From assembly GCF_010092505.1 (NCBI RefSeq), contig NZ_CP048021.1, forward strand, positions 1,116,001 to 1,180,000: a DNA stretch of 64,000 nucleotides, given 5' to 3'. The position numbers were made by a program, and so were the translations under genes. The stretch is from Virgibacillus sp. MSP4-1 (GTDB lineage Bacteria; Bacillota; Bacilli; Bacillales; Alkalibacillaceae). Positions 26,146 through 36,400 of this stretch are shown here, piece after piece; positions within the stretch are counted from its first letter, which is position 1; each line of letters opens with the position of its first letter. Below the pieces are notes generated by a model that saw nothing but the letters and a program-made list of their open reading frames with translations, did not search any database and was not told where the DNA came from.

Positions 26146-27936
26146 TCATTTTCGTTCAGCAGCCGGGAGGTAGACATGGAAAGTCGTACCCTCTCCCACT
26201 GCACTGTCAATATGAATTTTACCTTTAAGGTTTTCCACTATCTTATAGCTAATCATAAGACCTAAGCCATTTCCATTTTCTTTTGTCGTATAAAATGGAT
26301 TGGAAATCTTTTTGAGATTCTTTTCGGAAATTCCCATCCCGCTATCAGCGATTTTAATATGAACCCATCGCTGTTCTCTTTCAAGATCGTAATCGATATT
26401 TATGCTCAGGTCGCCTCCTTCAGGCATGGCCTCGATCGCATTCTTCACAAGATTAAGAAACACCTGCTTCATACGGTTTTCATCCATCACAACCTGCATG
26501 GAGTCCTGTTCATTTTCAAAGGATACGGATACGTTCTGCTGCCGGGCATCATAATCAAGCAAAGAGAGAACGTTCTGAACAGTTAAAACGATATTGCCTG
26601 TTTCCATCGTTAAATCTTTCGGGCGGGCCAGAACCATAAAATCTTCAAGGATGTCATCCACCCGATTAATTTCATCAAGAATAATTTCCAGAAACTCTTT
26701 TCTTTGTTCATCCTTCTCATCCAAAGTCAGAAATTCTGCATAGCCCTGCATTGATGTTAGAGGATTGCGGATTTCATGTGCCACTCCTGCTGCCAGTTGA
26801 CCCACAGCAGCTAACTTATCCTGACGGTGTAAGTATTCTTCTGTCCTCTTCCGTTCTGTAATATCCGTTCGAATAGCAATGTACTGGTAAGGTTTATAGG
26901 TATTGTCAAGAAAAGGAACAATCGTTGTATTCACCCAATAAAATGAGCCATCCTTGGCGCGATTACAGATTTCCCCCTTCCATACATGACCAGTACCGAT
27001 TGTTTTCCATAAATCTTTAAAAAATGATTTGGGATGATATCCTGAATTTAATATCCGGTGATCCTGCCCAATTAATTCATCACGGCTGTATTTGGAAATC
27101 TCACAAAATTTGTCGTTTGCATAAATAATTCGACCTCTCCTGTCCGTCATAGCTACTATAGAGGATTGATCAAGGGCAAACTTAAAATCCTGCAGGTTTG
27201 TATAGCTGGAGGCAAGTCTTTTACTGACAAGCGTACTCGTTACAATTAAACCTGTTAAAATTAAAACAGACATAAAAATAACAATATAGAAAACGAATGA
27301 TCCTTTTAATTGACCCCCATCTTCACTCATTTGTCGAGGGTTGTAAAAGCTCGATGCTCTGGAAAGCAGAAAATAGCCTTCAACAATGGCGAGCGTAATA
27401 ATTAAGGTGCTTACGGGGCGCAACCATCCTCGTCTTGTATAGGAATATTTTTTTGAAAAGAGAATCCATAAAGAAAATAAAAACGAAATAAAAATCATTG
27501 CAAGGGAAACAAACAATATCTCAGGATCAAAAGACATCGTGTAATTCATTGAATACACACCTAAAACGTGAAAGCAGAAAACAGCAAGAGTCAGAAAAAA
27601 ACTGCTGGTATAAAGACGTGATGTTCGATAAGGTCTCGCTACCAGATTATAGAAAGCAATGCCAATAAAAATAATTCCCAATAGTACAGATAGAATTTCA
27701 AGCGGAATATTATAATCTGATAAATCCACCGTATTAATCGTAAAGGTAACCAGAACATTCATTACCCAGATTCCGATTCCCATTGAAGTAACTCCTCCAA
27801 GGAATAAAAACTCCTTGTTCCGGTCAGAAGAGTTTATCAACGTAAATAAATCAATGGCAGTATAAGAGGCCATAAAAGTTAAAACAATGGCAAGAAAAAG
27901 TAACATTGGATCCGTTGTCGTGAAAATATATTCCAT
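26146..27936 (-). CDS. Membrane PAS histidine kinase with degenerate MHYT-like sensor
   Basis: A 596-residue kinase. About seven N-terminal helices (1-235) resemble an MHYT sensor, with MGIGIWVMN (residues 52-60) and VYSMNYT (127-133), but the usual His is Asn in both. A PAS domain (250-362) follows, then HisKA with phospho-acceptor H387 in GVAHEIRNPL and an HATPase with NLVKNAIEAMPEGG, DSGMGIS and GNGLGLMIS. No response regulator is adjacent, as for the orphan sporulation kinases that feed Spo0F; this role is inferred. The ATG has AGGAAAGGAAG before it. Confidence 0.88.
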   Translation of the reverse strand: MEYIFTTTDPMLLFLAIVLTFMASYTAIDLFTLINSSDRNKEFLFLGGVTSMGIGIWVMNVLVTFTINTVDLSDYNIPLEILSVLLGIIFIGIAFYNLVARPYRTSRLYTSSFFLTLAVFCFHVLGVYSMNYTMSFDPEILFVSLAMIFISFLFSLWILFSKKYSYTRRGWLRPVSTLIITLAIVEGYFLLSRASSFYNPRQMSEDGGQLKGSFVFYIVIFMSVLILTGLIVTSTLVSKRLASSYTNLQDFKFALDQSSIVAMTDRRGRIIYANDKFCEISKYSRDELIGQDHRILNSGYHPKSFFKDLWKTIGTGHVWKGEICNRAKDGSFYWVNTTIVPFLDNTYKPYQYIAIRTDITERKRTEEYLHRQDKLAAVGQLAAGVAHEIRNPLTSMQGYAEFLTLDEKDEQRKEFLEIILDEINRVDDILEDFMVLARPKDLTMETGNIVLTVQNVLSLLDYDARQQNVSVSFENEQDSMQVVMDENRMKQVFLNLVKNAIEAMPEGGDLSINIDYDLEREQRWVHIKIADSGMGISEKNLKKISNPFYTTKENGNGLGLMISYKIVENLKGKIHIDSAVGEGTTFHVYLPAAERK

Positions 27937-28007
27937 TTTATACTTCCTTTCCTATTAAAAACCGCTTCCTTTATTGTAAAAGAAAGTCGAACAATAGAAA
28001 AGAAGAT

Positions 28008-29264
28008 CTATGAAAATGACAAACTGGTTAAGGGCAATTCGATTGTAAATATCGTGCCGTAACCTAACTCACTATGTACAGTGATTCGTCCGCCCATCCG
28101 TTTAACAATCTCAAAACTGACACTCATCCCCAGACCTGTCCCATTCTCTTTCGTTGTAAAATAAGGTTGACCTATTCTCTTTAAATCGTTTTTTGCCATT
28201 CCTTTCCCCTGATCTTTGATGGTGATTACCACATCGGAATCCCTTCTCATCGCTTTTATGTATAATTGTCCAGGATGATCACTCATAGCTTCCATCCCAT
28301 TTTTAATAATGTTTAATAATACCTGCTGAATCTCATATTTTATACCTTTCACCGTTAAATCGGGTTCAACTGCTGTTACTAACTGGATATCCTGCTGATA
28401 TGTGGCTAAAAGTTTGATAAGATTCTGAAGCACTGAAGAAATGTCTACGATTCCATATGGATTTTTCTCTGGTTTGGATAAGGATAAATAATTCCGGATA
28501 ATAAATTCCGCACGTTCCAATTCATCTATCGACAATCTTAAATATGATTGATCTTTGTCACTAATATAGTCCTTTTCATGCAAAATTTGAAGAAATCCTT
28601 TGACCGTCGTCAGCGGATTTTTTACTTCATGAGTAACAGAGGCGGCCAGCTGGCTTACGGCATCCACTTTTTCATTATGCTGAAGCTCACGTTTTAACCG
28701 GGTTTGCTTATCCATATTTTCAATGAGTAACTGGACCGCAACAATGGTAAACCAGGTTATCAATGAAAGAATAACTAAAAGGGGTAACTGCTGTACCTGC
28801 CCGATGTGAATAAGGAATAAACCTCTCGTTATGACAATCGACAAATAAAAAAGAGTAACAATAATAAATCTTTTAAAACGATCCGCTTGTACATACCGGG
28901 GTTTTATCCACCATAGAAGGATAAAAGCAACTGTATAATTACCTAGATAAACAAAGAACTCAGAATACTGAAACAGGAAGGTGTAAAATAACATGACAAG
29001 AATGAGACTTAGTCCTGATAGACGTGAACCATATAGAATAGCCATTAAGATGGGTACAATTCTTAAATCATATAGAAAAGCATCAGAATATTCTGCGGGG
29101 AAAATCATCGTTAATAATAAAGATATGACAAGAAAAATGGAAAATTTCGAGAAAATATGTTTTTGACGAGCAGAGTCTTCTTCGTTGAGGAATAGTAAAT
29201 AAAATAAAACCGGAATGATAATAAATAATACATTATTTAACAGATGCGGAAGCGCTTCCACCAT
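28008..29264 (-). CDS. KinB-like sporulation-type sensor histidine kinase
   Basis: A 418-residue kinase with about six N-terminal membrane helices. The segment DLRIVPILMAILYGSRLSGL is typical of the 5TM-LYT sensor family found in B. subtilis KinB. The H-box is H212 in ASVTHEVKNPLTTVKGF, followed by NIIKNGMEAMSD, KDQGKGMAKND and GTGLGMSVSFEIV. Length is close to KinB (about 430). It is an orphan kinase on the same strand as, and 71 bp before, the PAS kinase, so the pair may be co-transcribed. Probable phosphorelay input. Confidence 0.85.
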   Translation of the reverse strand: MVEALPHLLNNVLFIIIPVLFYLLFLNEEDSARQKHIFSKFSIFLVISLLLTMIFPAEYSDAFLYDLRIVPILMAILYGSRLSGLSLILVMLFYTFLFQYSEFFVYLGNYTVAFILLWWIKPRYVQADRFKRFIIVTLFYLSIVITRGLFLIHIGQVQQLPLLVILSLITWFTIVAVQLLIENMDKQTRLKRELQHNEKVDAVSQLAASVTHEVKNPLTTVKGFLQILHEKDYISDKDQSYLRLSIDELERAEFIIRNYLSLSKPEKNPYGIVDISSVLQNLIKLLATYQQDIQLVTAVEPDLTVKGIKYEIQQVLLNIIKNGMEAMSDHPGQLYIKAMRRDSDVVITIKDQGKGMAKNDLKRIGQPYFTTKENGTGLGMSVSFEIVKRMGGRITVHSELGYGTIFTIELPLTSLSFS

Positions 29265-29424
29265 ACCATTAACTCCCCATTTTTACATTTTTCTACTTTA
29301 TATCTTACCTTTTTTTAACATTCCTGTAAATAAAATTTAAAATTTACTGAGTAAAAAGAATTATTTTCTGTAAAATCTATCATAACTTATAGAATTTAAT
29401 GAAGTCGTTTTATCGAAATGGAAA

Positions 29425-29460
29425 TGAAAAATGCCTGGGTCATATACCCAGGCATTTTCC
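29425..29460 (-). terminator. Terminator after the ABC-F gene
   Basis: The perfect 10-bp stem ATGCCTGGGT / ACCCAGGCAT has a 5-nt loop. On the minus strand it runs into TTTTTC; the plus side also has TTTTCC. It separates the ABC-F gene from the kinase genes. Confidence 0.8.
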
Positions 29461-29508
29461 CCTTCTTGTCTTTTGTTTTTAAGTCAGGCATAAAAAGTTT
29501 CTCCTCTT

Positions 29509-31110
29509 TTATCCCAGTGTTACTCCCTGATGTTCAAGGTACTCATCATAAGACATTTCCTTGTCCACAACCCCATCAGTGCGGATATCAATGATACGGT
29601 TAGCCAGGGACTGAATGAATTGATGGTCATGGGACGTAAACATTAAAACACCATTAAACTTCATGAGTCCATTATTCAGAGCTGTTATCGCCTCAAGATC
29701 CAGATGGTTGGTCGGCTCATCAAATAACAATACGTTCGCTCCACTTAGCATCATTTTTGAGAGCATACAACGGACTTTCTCTCCACCAGATAATACGTTT
29801 GCTTTTTTCCTGGCTTCCTCACCTGAGAAGAGCATACGACCAAGAAAGCTTCTGATAAAGGTTTCTGTCTGGTCTTCCGGTGAATATTGACGGAGCCAAT
29901 TCACTAAATCCATGTTGTTGTTTTCAAAGTAGGGGGAATTGTCCTTGGGAAAGTAACTTTGTGACGTCGTGATTCCCCATTTATAGGAACCTTCATCAGG
30001 TTCCATTTCCCCCATTATAATTTGCATAAGGGCTGTGTTGGCTCTCTCATTGTCACCAATCAGAGCTACTTTATCATCCCTCTTCAAAGTAAAGGATACA
30101 TTGTCGAGCACCTTTTCTCCATCAATTGTTTTACTTAATCCTTCCACAAATAAAACATCATTGCCAATTTCTCTGTTGGGCTTAAAGGCTATATATGGAT
30201 ATTTTCTCGAGGAAGGCTTAATATCGTCAAGCGTAATTTTATCCAATAATTTCTTTCTGGACGTTGCCTGTTTGGATTTTGATGCATTCGCACTAAAACG
30301 TGCAATGAAGGTCTCGAGATCTTTAATCTTTTCTTCTTTTTTCTTATTTTCCTCCTCAGCCATCTTTTTGGCTAATTGACTGGATTCATACCAGAAATCG
30401 TAGTTTCCCACATAAAGTTCAATTTTTCCGTAATCTATATCCGCAATATGTGTACAAACTTTATTAAGGAAATGTCGGTCGTGAGAAACCACAATCACGG
30501 TATTTTCGAAGTCGATTAAAAATTCTTCAAGCCATTGAACGGCCTTAATATCGAGATGGTTGGTCGGCTCATCCAGGAGCAAAATATCCGGGGAACCAAA
30601 TAAAGCCTGAGCTAAAAGAACTTTAACTTTTTGAGATCCGGTCAATTCTGCCATCTTCAGCTGGTGAAGCGATTCATCAATTCCCAGTCCTGTTAAAAGT
30701 TTAGAGGCATCCGATTCGGCCTCCCATCCGTTTAGTTCAGCAAACTCACTTTCCAGCTCGGCTGCCCTCATTCCATCCTCATCTGAAAAATCAGGCTTCA
30801 TATAAATCTCATTTTTTTCATGCATAATTTTATATAAACGTTCATGCCCCATGATAACAACCTGGAGCACTTCATTGTCTTCATACTCAAAATGATCCTG
30901 TTTCAGCACAGCAAGCCTTTGCCCCGGTGTAATAGAAATATCACCGGTCTGAGTTTCAATTTCACCTGAAAGTATTTTTAAGAAAGTGGACTTACCTGCC
31001 CCATTTGCACCTATTAGTCCATAGCAATTGCCGGGGGTGAATTTTATATTTACATCTTCAAACAGCTTCCGATCACCGTATCGTAAGCTGACATTCTGAA
31101 CGTTAAGCAT
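29509..31110 (-). CDS. ABC-F family ATPase, YkpA/YbiT-like
   Basis: About 533 residues with two ABC modules and no membrane domain, the layout of ABC-F ribosome-associated factors. Module 1 has Walker A GANGAGKST and the LLLDEPTNHLD Walker B. Module 2 keeps the signature LSGGEKVR and LLFDEPTNHLD, but its Walker A reads GDNERANT, with Asn where the catalytic Lys is expected. The N-terminal LRYGDRKLFEDVNIKFTPGN resembles YkpA. ABC-F factors act at the ribosomal E site. The start is the internal ATG at 31110 by comparison with the family, 11 nt after GGAGG. Confidence 0.85.
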   Translation of the reverse strand: MLNVQNVSLRYGDRKLFEDVNIKFTPGNCYGLIGANGAGKSTFLKILSGEIETQTGDISITPGQRLAVLKQDHFEYEDNEVLQVVIMGHERLYKIMHEKNEIYMKPDFSDEDGMRAAELESEFAELNGWEAESDASKLLTGLGIDESLHQLKMAELTGSQKVKVLLAQALFGSPDILLLDEPTNHLDIKAVQWLEEFLIDFENTVIVVSHDRHFLNKVCTHIADIDYGKIELYVGNYDFWYESSQLAKKMAEEENKKKEEKIKDLETFIARFSANASKSKQATSRKKLLDKITLDDIKPSSRKYPYIAFKPNREIGNDVLFVEGLSKTIDGEKVLDNVSFTLKRDDKVALIGDNERANTALMQIIMGEMEPDEGSYKWGITTSQSYFPKDNSPYFENNNMDLVNWLRQYSPEDQTETFIRSFLGRMLFSGEEARKKANVLSGGEKVRCMLSKMMLSGANVLLFDEPTNHLDLEAITALNNGLMKFNGVLMFTSHDHQFIQSLANRIIDIRTDGVVDKEMSYDEYLEHQGVTLG

Positions 31111-31246
31111 CGTTTGTATGGCCTCCATTTTCCTGATAATTAAACGTAATTGCCATTATATCATGAACGGCAGTGTAAAAGATAGTTTATATGCTAGAAA
31201 ATCTACGGATGGGTGCATGTACAAAATTAATGTTCTGCACCAACAC

Positions 31247-31280
31247 AAAAGCTAATGGTCCATGGCAGCCATTAGCTTTT
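31247..31280. terminator. Bidirectional terminator after cshA
   Basis: The 12-bp perfect stem AAAAGCTAATGG / CCATTAGCTTTT is flanked by A- and T-runs on both sides. It closes the minus-strand cshA gene and precedes the ABC-F promoter region. Confidence 0.8.
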
Positions 31281-31355
31281 GTATGGTATAGGGAGTTGAC
31301 AATAAGCTGATTTGCGGACAAGCGACCAGGAAAGACCTTGTCCTCCTCTGTTTTC

Positions 31356-31376
31356 TTTGTCCAGTTACGGCTCTCA
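31356..31376. repeat. Second copy of the short 21-bp motif
   Basis: TTTGTCCAGTTACGGCTCTC, plus one base, repeats the motif at 25999-26019 with two changes and is followed by AAGCCTATCCGCTCGCC. It ends about 26 bp from the cshA stop. It looks like a fragment of a dispersed Bacillaceae non-coding element. Confidence 0.5.
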
Positions 31377-31402
31377 AGCCTATCCGCTCGCCTTCGCTAT
31401 TT

Positions 31403-32896
31403 TTATTTCCTATTTTCTTTTCCGCCCCAGTTTTTCTTGTTCTTATTTCGTTGGTCTTTGTTATATCTTCTGTCCCTTGGTTTGCGACCCTTGTTGTATC
31501 GATCTTTATTGTTTCGGTCCTTATATCCTCTGTTATTTGAACGTTTCCGATTGCCTTGATTATTTGATTTTTTGGCGCGCAGTGGGGCAATGGATGTTAA
31601 ATGAACGGGTGTACGATCAGGTTCCTTCGTTAACAGTTTGATGGCTGCAGATACTAACGACACTGAATCAATATCATTCAGGAGATTTTCAGCCATCGTT
31701 TTATATTCCTTATTGTCTTCCTGCTGTGCCGACTCTCGTAATTGATCAAGAGCAGACTGTTTATTTCCTTCAATCACGTCTGTATACGTCGGAACTGATT
31801 TTCGTTCAATCTTTGTTTTCGTAACTTGTTCAATGGCGCGTAAATGTCCGATTTCCCTAGGAGTAACAAGAGTAAGAGACAGACCTTTGCGACCTGCTCT
31901 GCCTGTACGCCCGATTCGGTGAACGTAGCTCTCAGGATCCTGTGGGATATCAAAATTGTACACATGTGTCACACCTGAGATATCTAAACCACGGGCAGCA
32001 ACATCTGTGGCAACCATAATATCGATCGTCTGTTCTTTGAAAAGCCGAATAACATGGTCCCGTTTAGATTGGGATAAATCGCCGTGTATCCCTTCTGCGG
32101 AATAACCTCGCTTCTTTAAACCCTCCGTCAGTTCGTCCACTCGCTTTTTCGTACGTCCAAACACAATGGCCAGTTCAGGGGATTGAATATCCAGTAAACG
32201 GCTGAGTACATCAAATTTCTGTTTTTCAGGTACATCGATATAATGCTGATCAATATTTTTAACCGTCATCTCCTTGGATTTGGTACGGATCAGCTCTGGA
32301 TTGTTCATGAACTTCTGTGCCAGGGCTTCAATCTTTTTAGGCATAGTTGCTGAGAACAACATCGTCTGATGCTCAGAAGTAATAGCTCCAAGTATTTCCT
32401 CAATCTCATCAATAAAGCCCATATTCAGCATTTCATCTGCTTCATCCAGTACAACAGTATGAATGTTGTTTAAACGAATGGTTCGTCTCTTCATATGGTC
32501 TAATAAACGTCCAGGTGTAGCGGAAATAATCTGCGGACGCTTCTTCAACGCTTTAATTTGACGATTTATATCCTGTCCACCATAGATAGGCAAGGTAAAA
32601 ATCCCTTTTTTCGTACCTATACGATTTAATTCCTCAGCCACCTGTACCGCTAATTCCCGTGTTGGGGCTAAAATAATTCCCTGGATATTTCCGCTTGTTG
32701 TATCCACTTTTTCCACAAGAGGTATACCGAATGCGGTCGTTTTACCTGTTCCTGTTTGAGCTTGTCCAATCAGATCCTTTCCTTCCATCCCTGAAGGAAT
32801 AGCCTTAGCCTGAATAGGAGTAGCTTCCTCAAACCCCATAGCCATTACGGCCTGAAGGGTGTCCTCACTAATATTAAAATCTTTAAAATTTGTCAA
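31403..32896 (-). CDS. cshA: DEAD-box ATP-dependent RNA helicase CshA
   Basis: A 497-residue helicase with the Q motif ([14 protein letters not shown]), motif I AQTGTGKT, Ia [29 protein letters not shown] and [12 protein letters not shown]. The C-terminal 80 residues are an Arg/Asn/Lys-rich tail for RNA binding. CshA unwinds structured RNA in degradosome-linked mRNA turnover, cold adaptation and ribosome assembly. The start is TTG, about 10 nt after AAAGGA. A long intergenic region of more than 500 bp lies upstream. Confidence 0.94.
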   Translation of the reverse strand: MTNFKDFNISEDTLQAVMAMGFEEATPIQAKAIPSGMEGKDLIGQAQTGTGKTTAFGIPLVEKVDTTSGNIQGIILAPTRELAVQVAEELNRIGTKKGIFTLPIYGGQDINRQIKALKKRPQIISATPGRLLDHMKRRTIRLNNIHTVVLDEADEMLNMGFIDEIEEILGAITSEHQTMLFSATMPKKIEALAQKFMNNPELIRTKSKEMTVKNIDQHYIDVPEKQKFDVLSRLLDIQSPELAIVFGRTKKRVDELTEGLKKRGYSAEGIHGDLSQSKRDHVIRLFKEQTIDIMVATDVAARGLDISGVTHVYNFDIPQDPESYVHRIGRTGRAGRKGLSLTLVTPREIGHLRAIEQVTKTKIERKSVPTYTDVIEGNKQSALDQLRESAQQEDNKEYKTMAENLLNDIDSVSLVSAAIKLLTKEPDRTPVHLTSIAPLRAKKSNNQGNRKRSNNRGYKDRNNKDRYNKGRKPRDRRYNKDQRNKNKKNWGGKENRK

Positions 32897-33433
32897 TCTT
32901 ACTCAATCCTTTCTTATGATGCCTCTTACATATATTTCATCTATTATTAGTATGTATCGTAAGTTTCAAAATAACCCAAATTGTATCGTAACAAACCTTT
33001 ATCAACTATCTGCTTGCTCTCCTTTTTTCACATACAAGTATCACATACAAAATATTAGATTTCCATACTTTAGCAAGTTTAAAGGAATTTCTGAAAAAAA
33101 TCCAGTTTTAGAGCTCATTATTGTTGAAAATCAATCATAGCAAATTCACTGTGTAATCTTAATGGGCCCAGGACTTGATTACTTTAAACAGGGATAAAGT
33201 GGAAATTCCATCAGTGGGAGTATGATGCAATGAATACGTGAAACAAAGATACTGGAGACCATCTATTATCCTTTTCCCATTATTACCTTCAGTAAAACTA
33301 AAGACTGTTTTCGTAAAAAATAATTCAGGATCTTTTCTGTTTTCCATTCATAAACAGAATCCCCCTTATGCCATATTCAGGACATTCAGGAGATTCTGCT
33401 TGTTCTGCGAGTGTTCGCGTCCACTTTTAGTCC
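32897..33433. other. Gene-free 537-bp interval upstream of cshA
   Basis: It holds the cshA ribosome site and presumably its promoter and a long leader, but I see no convincing -35/-10 pair, terminator or protein. Short frames in it have poor starts and no family resemblance. Near 33371-33389 there is a partial repeat (CAGGACATTCAGGAGATTC), possibly decayed coding sequence after dynA. Nothing further can be supported. Confidence 0.5.
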
Positions 33434-36400
33434 TTATACACTTACAAGGTTTTCCATTTGCTGATACTTGTCTCGAAGGTCTCTAATATTCACATGGTCC
33501 GTCAAGCTATATAAGAGGCCTTCAAAATACTGGTCAACGTTCTCTTTCCAGCTCTGCTTTACTTGATCTATTTCCTTTTCCCATTGTTCCAGGTAATTCT
33601 GTACCAATATATGCCTTTCTTCTGTTAAATGTTCTTTTATCAGCGGTTTGAGCGTTTTCTCTAACTTCTCCTTTATAGCCTCTTTTTCATTCTGTTCAAA
33701 AAATGCCTTTGTGTTCTTAAAGGAGCTGAAGATCTTCCTGAATGGCTCTAGTTCAATATCGTCCAGATGTAAGTCAACTTTAGGCGAGATAAAATCCGGT
33801 GCTATTTCGTTTTGAAAGGTAACCTGATATTCCTTTAACAAGTCATTATTTTGTACATCCGCCTTTAATTGTTCTAGCTGTTTTTTCATAAATGCTTCGA
33901 CTCTTAATTCGGTTGCCTGAACCTCCCGAATGAGTTTGCCTTCTAAAAGTGCAATAAGCTGGTGAAAAGCCATCTCTAACTCTGCTTTGCCCCTGCGTCC
34001 ATTGGATTTAATCGTTGCGGGGTTGAAGGTTTCTTTAAAAAGATCAGAAAAGTTCAGAAATATACGCTGATGAATATAATAAATCAGTTCCTCGAGCTCC
34101 TGCCTGATGGACTGCTGATAACGAAGATCCGACTGCTGGTTGATCAACTCAAGCATAGATGACCAATCATTGTTATATAAAGCTTTTCGCTGCTGTTTTT
34201 CCTCCGCGTTCATGGAAGCACGTTTCCTGTATTCCTCAAGAGTAGAAACGGCTCGTTTCATATCATGTAAACCTGAATTCACCATAATCCCCGTCAGTTC
34301 ATCCTGAATAAACGAAGTAAATGCTTTTTCGAATTCCTTGAGTCCGGACTCTTTAACCTCGTTTTCTTTTTTCTCCTTCAGCGCCCATTTACTGGAAACC
34401 GGAAACATTCTGGGATGACGAATGCCAAAAGCAGTTAGATTATCCTTGACATAGGATTGGACCAGCTCCAGTTCCTCTTCATTTTTAGCAAGGTCCTTTG
34501 CATTTATGACAAAAAACATTTTATCCAAGGCAAACACATCTTTTACCTGACCAAGCTGAGTGAGAAATTCCTGATCAGCTCTTGAAAAGGCGTGATTGTA
34601 GTACGTGACAAACAAAATGGCATCGGAATCTTTAATATACTCAAATGCCACCTCTGTATGTCTTGCATTAATGGAATCTGCCCCGGGTGTATCAACGAGC
34701 GTTACTCCATTCATTGTAAATGGACAATCATAATAAAATTCAACCGATTCCACAAAACAGGCATATTGCTCCTCTGCAACATACACATGCGCATCTTCCA
34801 ATTTTATGCTCAATGAATGATTCAATTGATTTTTCAGCTTGTGGTACCCCTTTTGCATAGCATGGAGAAAAGACAGACTCTTATGTTCTCCTTCAGATAT
34901 ATACTCTGACAGATCTTCATGGGCAAGCCAACTGATGGCCTCCTCTAATGTTCCAAAGGAGTCTGGAATTCTATTCCCTGCCTGAATAATATCCTCTAAG
35001 ATTCTTTTTTCACTTTTAAGTTGAATTCGAACCGTTCCATGTTCATTTTCACGGTCAGATGGACGAATTTTATTAATGGTTGCTGTCGTTGGATTAGGTG
35101 ATACAGGCAGAACATCATCTCCCAAAAGTGCATTAGCAAAGGAGGACTTTCCTGCACTGAACGCTCCAAATAATGCTACGGTAAAGTGACGATTGATTAG
35201 CCGCTCCCTCTTTTGAGAAAGATCCGCTGCAATGGTCTTAAAACCTTTCAGATCCTTAATGATCCGGATAGACCGCTCCATCCGATCTATCATGTCATCC
35301 ACCGGAACCGAAGATGAGGGAGAGTAATGAGTCATCTGCTTTTCTGATGATGAGAGCGTTTCTTCATGTTTGATGGTCTTCCCAGCTGATTCCAGTGCTG
35401 ATGCAACAGCCGTCTGAATATTATTTTCAAACGCAGCTAAGAGCTTCTCCATGTGCTGAAGAGATGATTCAATATCGATGTCATCGGTCATTCCTTCGTC
35501 GTCCAGCTCCTTTTCCCGCCACTCTATTAATGTGTGAATATGATCGATCTGTTCTTTTATCTGCTCCTGCTGTTTAAGCTTTTCTAAGTCTTCTTCCTTC
35601 TCTTTGACTATGAACTTTTCATATTCGTCAATATGAGGATTGACTTTTTCCCACAAATGTTTGATCTGTTCCTTAGCACTGTTCTTTAAATCGTTTGACA
35701 CATCATTGGTGTATACAAGAACATAATTCCCTGTAACTTCTGCTCCTGATTTCATGACTTTCTTTAAGCGTTCTGGTTCATAAGTCAGATTAAAGTTTTG
35801 GATATCCTGCAGAATTTGTTCATCCGTGACCTGATATTTTTTTGCCAGTTTCACTGCCATGTCTCGAATGTGCGTTTCTAATTGTACAGCCGAAACTTCC
35901 ATTAGTGCTTCATAAAAAGAGTTCTGACGCTTATCCTTTTCTTCAGCAGTCTTTTTTTTCGTCATGAACAAACCGGTCTTAAAACCAGGCTGCATAGACT
36001 CAAGGAACAGTCTTGCCTTTTCCCGGTTTTCATAAGGCATTAAATAAGCATTTTTAAAAATCTCATCCATACCCTGTTTCAGTTGTATTTCCGCTTCTTC
36101 CACCAAAGACGTTCCTTCTTTTATTTCTGCCTGCTTTTGCTCCAGATCCGATAATAATTCATCGGCTTCGAGTTGTTCTGCAAGTTGATTGAGTTCATCC
36201 TGGTATGCCTGCTTATAGTCTTCAACATGACTGTTAAGAAGAGAAGTCAGCGCATGCTGAACCGTTTCCTCCATCAAGGAATCTTTTTTGTGTGTAAGAT
36301 CCTCAAGTAAATGTTCCACTTCCGACAATTGATTATATGAATGATTCTTTTCATGCAACGATGTAAAGTAAAGTTGCTCGGGTTTTATTCCCCACTGTTC

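Noticed and set aside
31252-31590. 112-codon minus-strand frame at the cshA end
   Set aside because: It overlaps the Arg/Asn-rich tail of CshA in another frame and runs through the terminator hairpin.
33159-33347. 62-codon minus-strand frame in the gap upstream of cshA
   Set aside because: No ribosome site, no family resemblance, mixed composition; treated as non-coding or decayed.
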